Shown here one piece after another: positions 9,496 through 18,380 of a DNA stretch of 64,000 bases. How positions within the stretch are numbered: position 1 is the stretch's first letter; every line of letters starts with the position of its first letter. Under the pieces are notes generated by a model. It had not been told where the DNA came from. It saw nothing but the letters and a program-made list of their open reading frames with translations, and searched no databases. The position numbers and the translations under genes were made by a program. Source of the stretch: Rhodohalobacter barkolensis (GTDB lineage: Bacteria; Bacteroidota; Rhodothermia; Balneolales; Balneolaceae); the NCBI RefSeq assembly GCF_002834295.1, contig NZ_PISP01000001.1, positions 1,550,001 through 1,614,000 of the forward strand, read 5' to 3'.

Positions 9496-10959
9496 TTAAA
9501 AATTACTCGCTGAACGAGTTTCTCTTTCCTGCATTGTGTCCGACAACGCTTTTTTTGCCTTTCTGATCTGTTCAAAAACATCCCCACCGTCCGGTTCCAC
9601 CTCAATCATTCCATAGGTTAATGAAAGATCGATCTTCTGACCGCCCAGTAGTTCCACGGGCTTTTCAAGTTTTGAATCAACGGCAGATATCCATTTTGCA
9701 CATGTTTGTTCATCCTTGCCGGTAATAATTGCAGAAAAAATATAGTCTGAATTAAAACCAATAAATCCTGTAGACCCGCAACGCCCCGGATTTAAAATAT
9801 TGACTATAGAACGCTGCAGACGTTTTAAATCTTCAAGTCTGAAACGGGATCGCAGCTCAGGCAGATTATCAATCGTAACAAATCCAAACCAGGTTTTCTC
9901 ATCCGTTTTCCCCGCTCGTTTAATTTGAGTAGCCAATGTCTGCTCCCAAACCTCCGGGATAAAACTGCCGTACTCACTGGTTAAAATATCTTTGTCTACA
10001 TCTACCTTGCCTTGATTAATCTGGATGGACAAAGACGCCGTCCGAACCAGGTTCTTCAACTTATGTTTTGTTGAATCTTTGAATGTAAGTGGGTTCTTAT
10101 CGTATGCAATTACAACAGCATGACGACGGTCTTGAATCATAATTGGGATTGCGTACGTTACCCCATCGGTTCCGTTCTCTCTGCTTGAAATTCGTTTCGG
10201 ATTTTGATTGAAGTGAATCGAAAAAACATCTCTGCCTTTTTGAAGTGCATCATAAGCAACACTTTTTTCTTCCATCAACAGACCAAGCGCAGGGAAATCT
10301 GGAGATTGAACGGATCTGAAGATACTGCACCAGCTGTCCATTCCCCGGGCAACGACAGTAACTCCTCCGGATCTGAGCAGTTTTTGCATCTCTGAAACCA
10401 TCACTTCAAAAATCTCAGCTTTATGCATTTTTGGAGTGATTTTCTCTAATGCCTCATCGTATCTGGTCCACTCTTTTTCGTTTTCGTAAAGATCTGTAAG
10501 CTCCAGGTAGGTATTCAGCAAGTTAACCAGCGCATTTCTGTAAGAAGAAAGTACATCTTCATAGTCAGTCAGATTGATCTGGAACTCCGTCTCAATGACA
10601 GTTACGGCAACCGTTTCCCGGTTATTGATAAATGGGACGAGTGTTAAAAAACGAACCGGCACATGATCGTGGTAATGTGACAGATCGGGTACAGAAACTT
10701 CCTCTTCCACCTTGAGCTGAATAATCTGATCAATCTCTTTAAAATCATCGAGGAAATACTCATCAAAATCGACCCTGTCTTTAAACATCACATTGGGCAG
10801 AATGGTGGAGCTTGTTTCCAGTACAAACTGCTTGCGTGTCCGGTTCACCCAATACATATACACCGTATCAGCTTCAGTCGATTTACGCAGCAACTGCATG
10901 ATGTCTTCAACGGCGTGCTTAAATTCGAAAAGTGCTTTTTCTTCTCGCTTATTATCCAT
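9496..10959 (-). CDS. Tandem GAF protein with degenerate GGDEF-like domain
   Basis: 487 residues, cytosolic, no signal peptide or membrane segment. Residues about 10-150 and 165-325 look like two GAF-type sensor domains (patterns such as VTYAIPIMIQDRRHAVVIAY). Residues about 345-475 resemble a diguanylate-cyclase fold: WFGFVTIDNLPELRSRFR replaces the usual metal-site segment, and GFIGFNSDYIFSAII stands where RxGGDEF should be. The catalytic GG(D/E)EF residues are missing, so it probably binds a ligand or partner and does not make cyclic di-GMP. It sits between pepF and deoB with short gaps, in one likely operon. Domain assignment is by eye. Confidence 0.6.
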   Translation of the reverse strand: MDNKREEKALFEFKHAVEDIMQLLRKSTEADTVYMYWVNRTRKQFVLETSSTILPNVMFKDRVDFDEYFLDDFKEIDQIIQLKVEEEVSVPDLSHYHDHVPVRFLTLVPFINNRETVAVTVIETEFQINLTDYEDVLSSYRNALVNLLNTYLELTDLYENEKEWTRYDEALEKITPKMHKAEIFEVMVSEMQKLLRSGGVTVVARGMDSWCSIFRSVQSPDFPALGLLMEEKSVAYDALQKGRDVFSIHFNQNPKRISSRENGTDGVTYAIPIMIQDRRHAVVIAYDKNPLTFKDSTKHKLKNLVRTASLSIQINQGKVDVDKDILTSEYGSFIPEVWEQTLATQIKRAGKTDEKTWFGFVTIDNLPELRSRFRLEDLKRLQRSIVNILNPGRCGSTGFIGFNSDYIFSAIITGKDEQTCAKWISAVDSKLEKPVELLGGQKIDLSLTYGMIEVEPDGGDVFEQIRKAKKALSDTMQERETRSASNF

Positions 10960-10973
10960 TAAAATATGTTGTT

Positions 10974-12767
10974 TTATAGGGTATCTGCCAGTTCTTCTGC
11001 CTGCTCAACCATAGATTCAAACAGATCTAATCCGCGGTTCCAAAAATCGGCGCTTTTAATATCGATATCCATTTTACTCACAATATTGTGAGGCCAATCT
11101 GAACCTCCAGCTTCCAGGAGATCAATATATCGATCTGCAAATCCATTTTTTTGGTTTTTATAAGCGTCATATAACGCCAGCACCAATAACTCCCCAAATG
11201 CGTAAGCATAGACATAGCCCGGCGTATGTAAAAAGTGAGGAATATAACACCACCACAATTTGTATTCGTCTGTGATTGTTACCGAATCCCCATAAAGATC
11301 TTTCTGTGTTTCCAGCCAGTGGTTTGAAAATTCTTCTGTTGTAAGTTCACCCTTTTCACGACGTGTGGTGTGAATTTTGTCCTCAAATCTATTCATCGAA
11401 ACCTGCCTGAAAACCGTTGCAATGGTATCATCGATTTTACTGATTAACAGTGCCAGCTTCTCTTTTGGATCATCAATACTCTCCATCAACTTATTGAAAA
11501 CCAGCATTTCTCCAAAAACGGATGCCGTTTCTGCTGTAGTCAATGGTGTTGAGGACTGTAATTCTCCCTGTTTTCTTGAAAGATATTGATGCACTCCATG
11601 ACCCAGCTCATGCGCAAGGGTTTGCACATCCCGTAACTGGCCATCAAAATTCATAAAAACATAAGGGTGTACGTTGGTAACCGTACTCGCCGAATATGCA
11701 CCTCCTCTTTTACCGGGCCTGATCGCCGCATCAATCCATTTCTTATCAAAAAATTCTGATGCAATCGATTTCATTTGAGGATGGAAATCGCCATACGCTT
11801 CCAATACCATCGATTTAGCCTGATCCCATTTTACAGTCTCACGATTTTTTGCAATCGGAGCATATCGATCGTAGTCGAACATTTCATCAACTCCAAGCAG
11901 ATTCCGCTTTAGCTTGTAATAGCGCTGAACCAGTTCATACCGGCCGGTAACCGCAGATATCAGCGCATCTACCGTTTCGTTATCTGTTTGATTGGAGAGG
12001 TTTCTGGATGAGATCCAGCTCTCATATCCACGAAGTTTATCATTGGTGTGCTTATCCGCCAGAAGTGTGTTAAAAATAAATGTAAGTGATCGGGATAGCT
12101 GTGTAAAGGTTTTTGTAAGAGACTCGTGTGCTCTTTTTCTCAGTTCCCGATCCGGATTATGAAGTTTACTTAAAACCTGCTGTTCCGTCATCTCCTCACC
12201 GTCAAGCTCAAAGCGTGCTGCTCCAAGAGTCTCATCAAAATATCGGTTCCAGGCAGAACGACCCGTTACAGATTTCGCACTCATCACCTGTTCTGCATCT
12301 TCAGATAGCGTGTGATCTTTGTACATCCTTGAAACGCAAAGATAATGTTTCCAGGAAGCCAGCTCTTTAGAGTTGATCAATTCCTGGGCTCTCTCATCCT
12401 CAACTTTCATCCACTCCACGTCAAAGAAAACCAACTTCTGACTCAGCTCAGACCCCAATTCATTGGCTTCCTGCAGTAATTTCCCAAGTTTGGCATCTTC
12501 TGTGTTGGTAGACCAGATCAAATGTGCGTAGGATCCAATTTTACCTGCGCGCTGAATCAATTTTTCGTACGCTCTCAGTGCATCGGCAAATTCTGCCGCC
12601 GAAAGCATCTCAATCTTGCTGTGGTATTTATCTGAAAAATCATCCGCTTCTTTGAGAAGCTGTTTTTTATCTTCCGCCAGCTTAGGGTCTTCCGGCGAGT
12701 TGTAAAGATCCGAAAGATCCCATGCTACATTCTCTGCCCCTGTTTCTGTTTTATTTTTACTGCTCAT
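10974..12767 (-). CDS. pepF: Oligoendopeptidase F, M3 metallopeptidase
   Basis: 597 residues, close to the usual 600. The zinc-binding HEXXH is visible as AHELGHGVHQY with H386, E387 and H390, and the third ligand region follows (TTAETASVFGEMLV). The N-terminal half is the helical PepF domain. The enzyme is a cytosolic oligopeptidase that trims short peptides after protein or signal-peptide turnover. First gene of a run with the GAF-domain gene and deoB; its promoter lies in the region shared with the divergent 2-oxoglutarate dehydrogenase gene. Confidence 0.93.
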   Translation of the reverse strand: MSSKNKTETGAENVAWDLSDLYNSPEDPKLAEDKKQLLKEADDFSDKYHSKIEMLSAAEFADALRAYEKLIQRAGKIGSYAHLIWSTNTEDAKLGKLLQEANELGSELSQKLVFFDVEWMKVEDERAQELINSKELASWKHYLCVSRMYKDHTLSEDAEQVMSAKSVTGRSAWNRYFDETLGAARFELDGEEMTEQQVLSKLHNPDRELRKRAHESLTKTFTQLSRSLTFIFNTLLADKHTNDKLRGYESWISSRNLSNQTDNETVDALISAVTGRYELVQRYYKLKRNLLGVDEMFDYDRYAPIAKNRETVKWDQAKSMVLEAYGDFHPQMKSIASEFFDKKWIDAAIRPGKRGGAYSASTVTNVHPYVFMNFDGQLRDVQTLAHELGHGVHQYLSRKQGELQSSTPLTTAETASVFGEMLVFNKLMESIDDPKEKLALLISKIDDTIATVFRQVSMNRFEDKIHTTRREKGELTTEEFSNHWLETQKDLYGDSVTITDEYKLWWCYIPHFLHTPGYVYAYAFGELLVLALYDAYKNQKNGFADRYIDLLEAGGSDWPHNIVSKMDIDIKSADFWNRGLDLFESMVEQAEELADTL

Positions 12768-13096
12768 AGATCAAGCCAATTATTAAAAATTCGGTATTTA
12801 TTTTTGCATGAATATAACGAATGAAATGCCTTTGATGAACTAGGATTTAAGATCTGGTTCTCGTCATAAAAGTAACCGATATTCATCGTATTTTAATAGT
12901 TAAATGGTTAATTTAGACACTTATGAGCTTTTTAAGCTTAAGGCGTCTTAAAATGATTACATCCGTTTTTGTAAGTCGATTTTATTTCTCGAATTTAAAG
13001 ACGAGTAAGCGTTTAAATTATTACAACAAAGAAGAGATTGTGAGTTAACAATCTGCCATACATTTTAAAAACCCAATTAAAGACCAATTTGCTGTT
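12768..13096. promoter_or_regulatory. Divergent promoter region, pepF and kgd
   Basis: 329 AT-rich bases between two divergent genes. No gene or RNA is apparent. It must hold promoters for both directions; the only ordered element I see is the inverted repeat at 13035-13054. Confidence 0.6.
13035..13054. promoter_or_regulatory. Inverted repeat before kgd
   Basis: AGATTGT - 6 bases - ACAATCT, perfect 7-base arms, ending 42 bases before the TTG start. It could be an operator or a hairpin in the 5' leader; spacing alone does not decide. Confidence 0.35.
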
Positions 13097-16000
13097 TTGA
13101 AATCACTTGAATCTGTATTTGGACCCAACTCAGCTCTGGTAGAAGAGCTATACGAACAATATCAGTCTAACCCTGACTCTGTTCCCAATCACTGGCGTAA
13201 GTACTTCGACCAGATTGACGGCAATGAAATTCCAGCACCTGAGCAGACTACAAAGAAACCTGCACCATCAGAGAGAAAGAAAGAGACCGAAACTAAAAAA
13301 GAGCCATCCAAGCCTAAACCTTCCAAGCCTAAAAAAGAGACTCAGGAACCAACCATTCCGGAAGGCGCTGAATTGGAGAAGATCAAAGGGGTTGCCTCCA
13401 AGATTGTTGAAAACATGGATGAAAGTGTTGAGGTGCCCACAGCTACCTCATTGCGTGTTCTTCCGGTTAAGATGCTTACCGAAGATCGCTCTATTGTAAA
13501 TACTCATCTGCTGAAACGAGGTGAACCGAAAGCCTCTTTTACGCATTTTATCGCTTGGGCTGTAATCCGTGCACTCAAGGATTTCCCGAGCATTAACGCC
13601 TACTACGCTCAAAAAGATGGAGCTCACTATCGAGTGAATCCGGGTCAGATTAATCTGGGAATTGCCGTTGACCTGGAAAGCAGAGACGGATCCAGAAATC
13701 TGGTTGTTCCGAATATTAAGGGCGTTGACAAGATGAACTTTAAAGAGTTCCTGTATGCCTACGCAGAAATAATTGATAAGGCCAGAAACGGCAACCTTGA
13801 AGTTTCAGATTTCCAAAACACTACAATCAGTGTTACCAACCCGGGTACCATCGGCACAGTATCTTCAGTTCCACGACTTATGAAAGGTCAAGGTGCCATT
13901 ATTGCTACCGGTGCCATTAATTACCCCGCCGAATTCCAGTCGATGGCGCAAGATGTGCTCAATCAACTGGGTGTGAGTAAAGTAATGACGGTGACTTGCA
14001 CGTATGATCACAGAATCATCCAGGGTGCGGAATCCGGTATGTTTTTGCAGAAAGTTCATCAGCTGCTAAACGGTGAAGAAGATTTTTATGATACCATTTT
14101 CCGTGACCTTGAAATACCGTATCAGCCTTTACCGTACGGAGAAGATAAATATGAAGGTCAGCTGAGCGGAAAGGCCAATACATTAGAACAAGACCGACGA
14201 GCTATTGCGGTATGGAGACTCATCAACATGTATCGCATGCGCGGCCATGTACTTGCCGATCTCGATCCGCTTGGTTCAGGACCGGGTCAAAGCCCGGAGC
14301 TCGATCTCGAGTATTACGGCCTCACTCTTTGGGACCTGGACCGGGAGTTTTTCTGTGATGGACTGGGAGGCAAGAAAACTGCCAAACTCAGAGACATTAT
14401 TCAGCTTCTGAGAAGTACGTATTGTGGAAAAATTGGGGCAGAATACAAGCATCTCCTTGACCTTAATGAGAGGAAATGGCTGCGTGAGACCATGGAGTCT
14501 ACCACAAACAAGCCAAACCTTTCTAAAGAACAGAAAGAGGATATTCTGCATAAGCTCAATCAGGCGATGGCATTTGAGCAATTTCTGCATAAAAAATATA
14601 TAGGGCATAAAAGATTCTCCCTTGAGGGTGCTGAAACCCTAATCCCGATGATGCACTTTCTGATGGAGAAGGCGGGTGAAAAAGACATTGAGAAGTTTTT
14701 CCTCGGTATGGCTCATCGAGGTCGATTGAATATTCTTGTGAATATCATGAACAAGCCCTATCGCAAGGTATTTGCCGATTTTGAAGGGAATATCGATCCG
14801 GATACAATACAGGGTTCCGGTGACGTGAAATATCACCTGGGATCAAAAGGTTCTTACGAAACCAAGAGCGGCAAAGCCATTGAGCTTGAACTCCTGCCGA
14901 ACCCAAGTCACCTTGAAGCTGTAAACCCGGTGGTTGAGGGTGCTACTCGTGCCAACCAGGATCACTACGAAGGTGAAGATGATGCCAGTAAGAAAATAGT
15001 TCCTGTATTGATGCACGGAGATGCTGCATTTGCAGGTCAGGGCGTTGTAGCCGAGACACTCAATATGTCGCAACTTCGCGGGTATGAAACGGGCGGCACA
15101 ATACATGTTATCATCAATAATCAGATTGGATTTACCACTCTGCCAGAAGATGCCCGTTCTACTGAATACGCATCCGATCTGGCGAAAATGATTCTAGCAC
15201 CGATATTCCATGTAAATGGTGATGATCCGGAAGCCGCTGTTCATGCGATGAATTTAGCTATCGAGTATCGTCAGAAATTTGGAAAGGATGTGGTTATCGA
15301 CCTGATCTGCTACCGTAAGCATGGCCATAACGAGGGTGATGAACCTGCGTTCACACAACCGGGTATGTATAAAGAGATTGACAATCATGATCCGGTGCGC
15401 GACATCTATGTAAAAGAGCTGCTTAGAAAAGGAGAATTCAGCGAAGAGGAAATTCAGGCTATTTTTGATGAATTTGATGAATTACTGAATGAGGCATTTG
15501 AAGATGCAAAAAGCTCTCCTGCTCTCGAAGTTACAGACAAAATGCTCGACCGGACCGAAGAGCAACAGAAAGAGAGAGACACATTCCCGGATACGACGTA
15601 CTCTATTGAGGAACTAAAAGAGATTGCAGTTAAACTCAATACTGTTCCTAAAAACTTCGATGCGAATCCTAAACTTCTTCGTCAGCTTGCCAAGCGGGCT
15701 GATGCAGCGAAGAAGAATGAGAAGAAAATTGATTGGGGTTTTGCTGAAGCACTCGCATTTGGGTCTCTGTTAAAAAGCGGCAGAACGATCCGCTTGACCG
15801 GTCAGGATGTTGAACGAGGCACATTTTCTCACAGACATGTTGTACTTCACGGAACGGAGACAGCTCAGCGTTTTATCCCGTTAAATAATCTCGAAGAAGA
15901 TCAGGGGGCTTTTTTCCCTTTCAACAGTCTTTTGAGTGAATTTTCCGCTTTGGGATATGAGTTTGGGTACTCCGCTGCCAAACCGGATGCACTGGTCATC

Positions 16001-16756
16001 TGGGAAGCTCAGTTCGGTGACTTCGTGAATGGTGCTCAGGTCATCATCGATCAGTTCATTTCTGCTTCTGAAGCGAAATGGGGGCAAAAATCGGCGTTGG
16101 TCATGACACTTCCACACGGATATGAGGGTCAGGGACCGGAGCACTCTTCTGCCCGATTGGAAAGATTCCTACAGCTTTGTGCTGAAGATAATATGCAGAT
16201 TGCCAATCTGACCACACCAACCCAATATTTCCACGCTCTTCGTAAGCAGACCTTGCAAGAGAATAAAAAGCCAATGATCATTATGTCTCCAAAAAGCTTA
16301 TTGAGACATCCGTTGGCGGTTTGTAATGTAGAAGAGTTGGCAAATGGTAAATTCATGCCATTCATAAAAGATCAGGAAGTTGAAGATCCAAAATCTATAG
16401 ACCGGATTGTTATCTGTTCCGGTAAAGTCTACTACGATCTTTATAAAGAGCGTGAAGAACGAGGTCTTGATAATGTAGCTTTGGCAAGACTGGAGCAATT
16501 TTATCCATTCCCGGATAAAGATATTTCAGGCTATCTGGAAGAGATGAAACATGTGAAAGATATTGTTTGGTGCCAGGAAGAACCTAAAAATATGGGAGCC
16601 TGGAACTTCGCTGCAACCCGTTTTATGGAAGTTCTGAAGAAAGGACAAAATCTAACCTATGCCGGGCGACAAGCATCTGCTTCACCTGCAGCCGGACAGA
16701 AGAAGATCCATGAAGTTGAACAGCGGAACCTGATAGAAAAAGCACTCAACGCGTAG
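13097..16756 (+). CDS. kgd: 2-oxoglutarate dehydrogenase E1 with fused E2 domain
   Basis: 1219 residues from a TTG start; no ATG exists between the upstream in-frame stop at 13046 and this point, and the N-terminus (SVFGPNSALVEELYEQYQSN) fits the family. Residues 40-92 are a Lys/Pro/Glu linker. Residues 95-335 are an E2 succinyltransferase catalytic domain with D304-H305-R306 (DHRIIQGAESG), but there is no lipoyl domain. Residues 365-1219 are the thiamine-diphosphate E1: MAHRGRLNIL (H540) and GDAAFAGQGV (G641-D642). The same fusion is known from Mycobacterium Kgd. It catalyses the oxidative decarboxylation step of the TCA cycle, probably using a lipoyl domain carried by a separate E2. Monocistronic, with a terminator downstream. 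Confidence 0.95.
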   Translation: MKSLESVFGPNSALVEELYEQYQSNPDSVPNHWRKYFDQIDGNEIPAPEQTTKKPAPSERKKETETKKEPSKPKPSKPKKETQEPTIPEGAELEKIKGVASKIVENMDESVEVPTATSLRVLPVKMLTEDRSIVNTHLLKRGEPKASFTHFIAWAVIRALKDFPSINAYYAQKDGAHYRVNPGQINLGIAVDLESRDGSRNLVVPNIKGVDKMNFKEFLYAYAEIIDKARNGNLEVSDFQNTTISVTNPGTIGTVSSVPRLMKGQGAIIATGAINYPAEFQSMAQDVLNQLGVSKVMTVTCTYDHRIIQGAESGMFLQKVHQLLNGEEDFYDTIFRDLEIPYQPLPYGEDKYEGQLSGKANTLEQDRRAIAVWRLINMYRMRGHVLADLDPLGSGPGQSPELDLEYYGLTLWDLDREFFCDGLGGKKTAKLRDIIQLLRSTYCGKIGAEYKHLLDLNERKWLRETMESTTNKPNLSKEQKEDILHKLNQAMAFEQFLHKKYIGHKRFSLEGAETLIPMMHFLMEKAGEKDIEKFFLGMAHRGRLNILVNIMNKPYRKVFADFEGNIDPDTIQGSGDVKYHLGSKGSYETKSGKAIELELLPNPSHLEAVNPVVEGATRANQDHYEGEDDASKKIVPVLMHGDAAFAGQGVVAETLNMSQLRGYETGGTIHVIINNQIGFTTLPEDARSTEYASDLAKMILAPIFHVNGDDPEAAVHAMNLAIEYRQKFGKDVVIDLICYRKHGHNEGDEPAFTQPGMYKEIDNHDPVRDIYVKELLRKGEFSEEEIQAIFDEFDELLNEAFEDAKSSPALEVTDKMLDRTEEQQKERDTFPDTTYSIEELKEIAVKLNTVPKNFDANPKLLRQLAKRADAAKKNEKKIDWGFAEALAFGSLLKSGRTIRLTGQDVERGTFSHRHVVLHGTETAQRFIPLNNLEEDQGAFFPFNSLLSEFSALGYEFGYSAAKPDALVIWEAQFGDFVNGAQVIIDQFISASEAKWGQKSALVMTLPHGYEGQGPEHSSARLERFLQLCAEDNMQIANLTTPTQYFHALRKQTLQENKKPMIIMSPKSLLRHPLAVCNVEELANGKFMPFIKDQEVEDPKSIDRIVICSGKVYYDLYKEREERGLDNVALARLEQFYPFPDKDISGYLEEMKHVKDIVWCQEEPKNMGAWNFAATRFMEVLKKGQNLTYAGRQASASPAAGQKKIHEVEQRNLIEKALNA

Positions 16757-16785
16757 TCAATCACATCTATCTCTGAAAAATTCAA

Positions 16786-16820
16786 TAAAAAAGGCGACTG
16801 AGTAATTAGTCGCCTTTTTT
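16786..16820. terminator. Bidirectional terminator, kgd / folE2
   Basis: GGCGACT (16793-16799) pairs with AGTCGCC (16808-16814), with A-run before and T-run after. It serves the converging kgd and folE2 genes. Confidence 0.9.
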
Positions 16821-16852
16821 GTATGGGGAATATCAGAGAAGCCGGTGGCAGA

Positions 16853-17752
16853 TTATCTCAATCCGTTCGGCACACCTTTGCAAATTCTACTCACTGCATC
16901 GTGGCTGTGTAAGCTTTCGAGGTGAGCACATCGAACTACAAAGTCTCGGATTCGCTCGTCTGTATTTAGTTCGTCATAAAGAAGACGTGCTGCGTCTTCT
17001 ACAAATTTCTGATAAGCTCCGTTTAACTCTGCGAAGGCCTGTTCATCTTCTCGCTTAACCATCACCTGAGTTTCAGTTTTTAGAGCTTCACGGCAAGCCA
17101 TTACCAAATCGTCAATCATCATTTCGCTGTTCAGCTGAACGGTGATATTGGCAACACTGCGCTGGCTATGAGGAATCGTAGCAACATCACGGGTTTCCCG
17201 GGCATGCTCTGCCAGTTCAAATGAACAGGGACATGCGCTGCTGTATTCAAAATCAATATGAACAAAGCGTGTAAATTTGCCCTGTTCATCCAGCTTACCT
17301 TCAATGGCTACATTGTAGTACTGATATCCACTCATACCCGATCGGAGGCTTTCCTGAATCATCGGATAGCTAAATGATAGTTTCAGGAATGCGGAACGGG
17401 ATTCCAGATCTTCCTGATACTGCTCTAAAATATCTCTCAGCTTGTCAGGATGAAAAATTTCATCCTTAAACTTATAAAACGTTCTCATGATCCGGCTCAT
17501 GTTAATGCCTTTCTTTCCGGCATCAAGTCCTACATAACCATCCACGGATGTTTCAAGTGTAATAACATCACCCGAAGGAGTTGGATATTTTAACGGTAGC
17601 TTGAAGTTAGAAATACCAACTTGTTGAATAGGTACATTTGCACCTTCTATCAATGAAGCCGGTCCATTTTGTAAATCGGGCAAACTCTCTTTGTACTGAT
17701 CGGTTACCACAAATGTTGGGTCGTAGAATCTCTTTAGGTTTGTTGAAATCAT
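16853..17752 (-). CDS. folE2: GTP cyclohydrolase I type IB (FolE2)
   Basis: 299 residues. The family shows here as [15 protein letters not shown] near residue 43 and the SACPCS segment around residue 178. FolE2 converts GTP to 7,8-dihydroneopterin triphosphate, and unlike FolE it can use metals other than zinc. It lies 22 bases downstream of a pyruvoyltetrahydropterin synthase gene, so the two form an operon that takes GTP to a tetrahydropterin. The product can feed biopterin, folate or queuosine; the neighbour's eukaryote-like motif and the phhA and pcd genes in this window favour biopterin. Confidence 0.93.
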   Translation of the reverse strand: MISTNLKRFYDPTFVVTDQYKESLPDLQNGPASLIEGANVPIQQVGISNFKLPLKYPTPSGDVITLETSVDGYVGLDAGKKGINMSRIMRTFYKFKDEIFHPDKLRDILEQYQEDLESRSAFLKLSFSYPMIQESLRSGMSGYQYYNVAIEGKLDEQGKFTRFVHIDFEYSSACPCSFELAEHARETRDVATIPHSQRSVANITVQLNSEMMIDDLVMACREALKTETQVMVKREDEQAFAELNGAYQKFVEDAARLLYDELNTDERIRDFVVRCAHLESLHSHDAVSRICKGVPNGLR

Positions 17753-17774
17753 AATTCAATCTGTTTCAAAATTT

Positions 17775-18206
17775 TTAAACTGCCCGATAAGGACAATATT
17801 CTGCAATATTTCGTTCAGTCTCGAACAGCTTTACAGAATAAAGCTTCGATTTTCCATAGGCTGCGTCTGTCACGTCATGCTCCAGTTCATCAAAAAATGC
17901 TTTAACCAGATTTTCTGATGTTGGGATAATATTATCTAAGAAAGGAACCTCAATATTCAGATTTTTATGATCACATGGATCAAGAATTCGTTCTTGAATG
18001 ATTGATTTTAGCTTTCCTAAATCTATGACGTAACCTGTTTCGGGGTCAGGTTCACCTGCCACAGTAACTTCCAGAACATAGTTATGTCCGTGCCAGTTGG
18101 GGTTATTACATTTCCCAAAAGTTTTCTGATTCCATTCGTCAGACTTACCGGGGTTATGTAATCTGTGAGAAGCGTTAAAATGCGCCTTTCTTGTTACAAA
18201 AATCAA
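17775..18206 (-). CDS. 6-pyruvoyltetrahydropterin synthase family
   Basis: 143 residues from a TTG start. Zinc ligands H14 (ASHRL), H39 and H41 (NWHGHNY) and the candidate catalytic C33 (FGKCNNPN) are all present, as is DHKNLN. The CNNPN-HGHNY spacing matches animal pyruvoyltetrahydropterin synthase more than E. coli QueD, which has a shorter loop. It probably turns dihydroneopterin triphosphate into 6-pyruvoyltetrahydropterin for biopterin synthesis. A QueD (carboxytetrahydropterin) activity remains possible, as the families overlap. No queC, queE or queF is in the window. First gene of an operon with folE2. Confidence 0.85.
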   Translation of the reverse strand: MIFVTRKAHFNASHRLHNPGKSDEWNQKTFGKCNNPNWHGHNYVLEVTVAGEPDPETGYVIDLGKLKSIIQERILDPCDHKNLNIEVPFLDNIIPTSENLVKAFFDELEHDVTDAAYGKSKLYSVKLFETERNIAEYCPYRAV

Positions 18207-18310
18207 AGCTATGGGGTTTGGTCATTTTTATTTTACACCTGTAGAACACCGCATGATTGATTACGGTTCCCGATCACAAATTTATAAAATGACTGAACAA
18301 CGAACCCAAT

Positions 18311-18348
18311 AAAAAAAGGCCCAATCGAAATCATTCGAGTGAGCCTTT
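18311..18348 (-). terminator. Rho-independent terminator after TonB receptor
   Basis: 15-base arms (AAAGGCCCAATCGAA with TTCGAGTGAGCCTTT) with two mismatches, 4-base loop and a T7 tract on the minus strand. Confidence 0.85.
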
Positions 18349-18380
18349 CCGTAAGAATTCAGCTTGAAAAGAGAGTTGGC

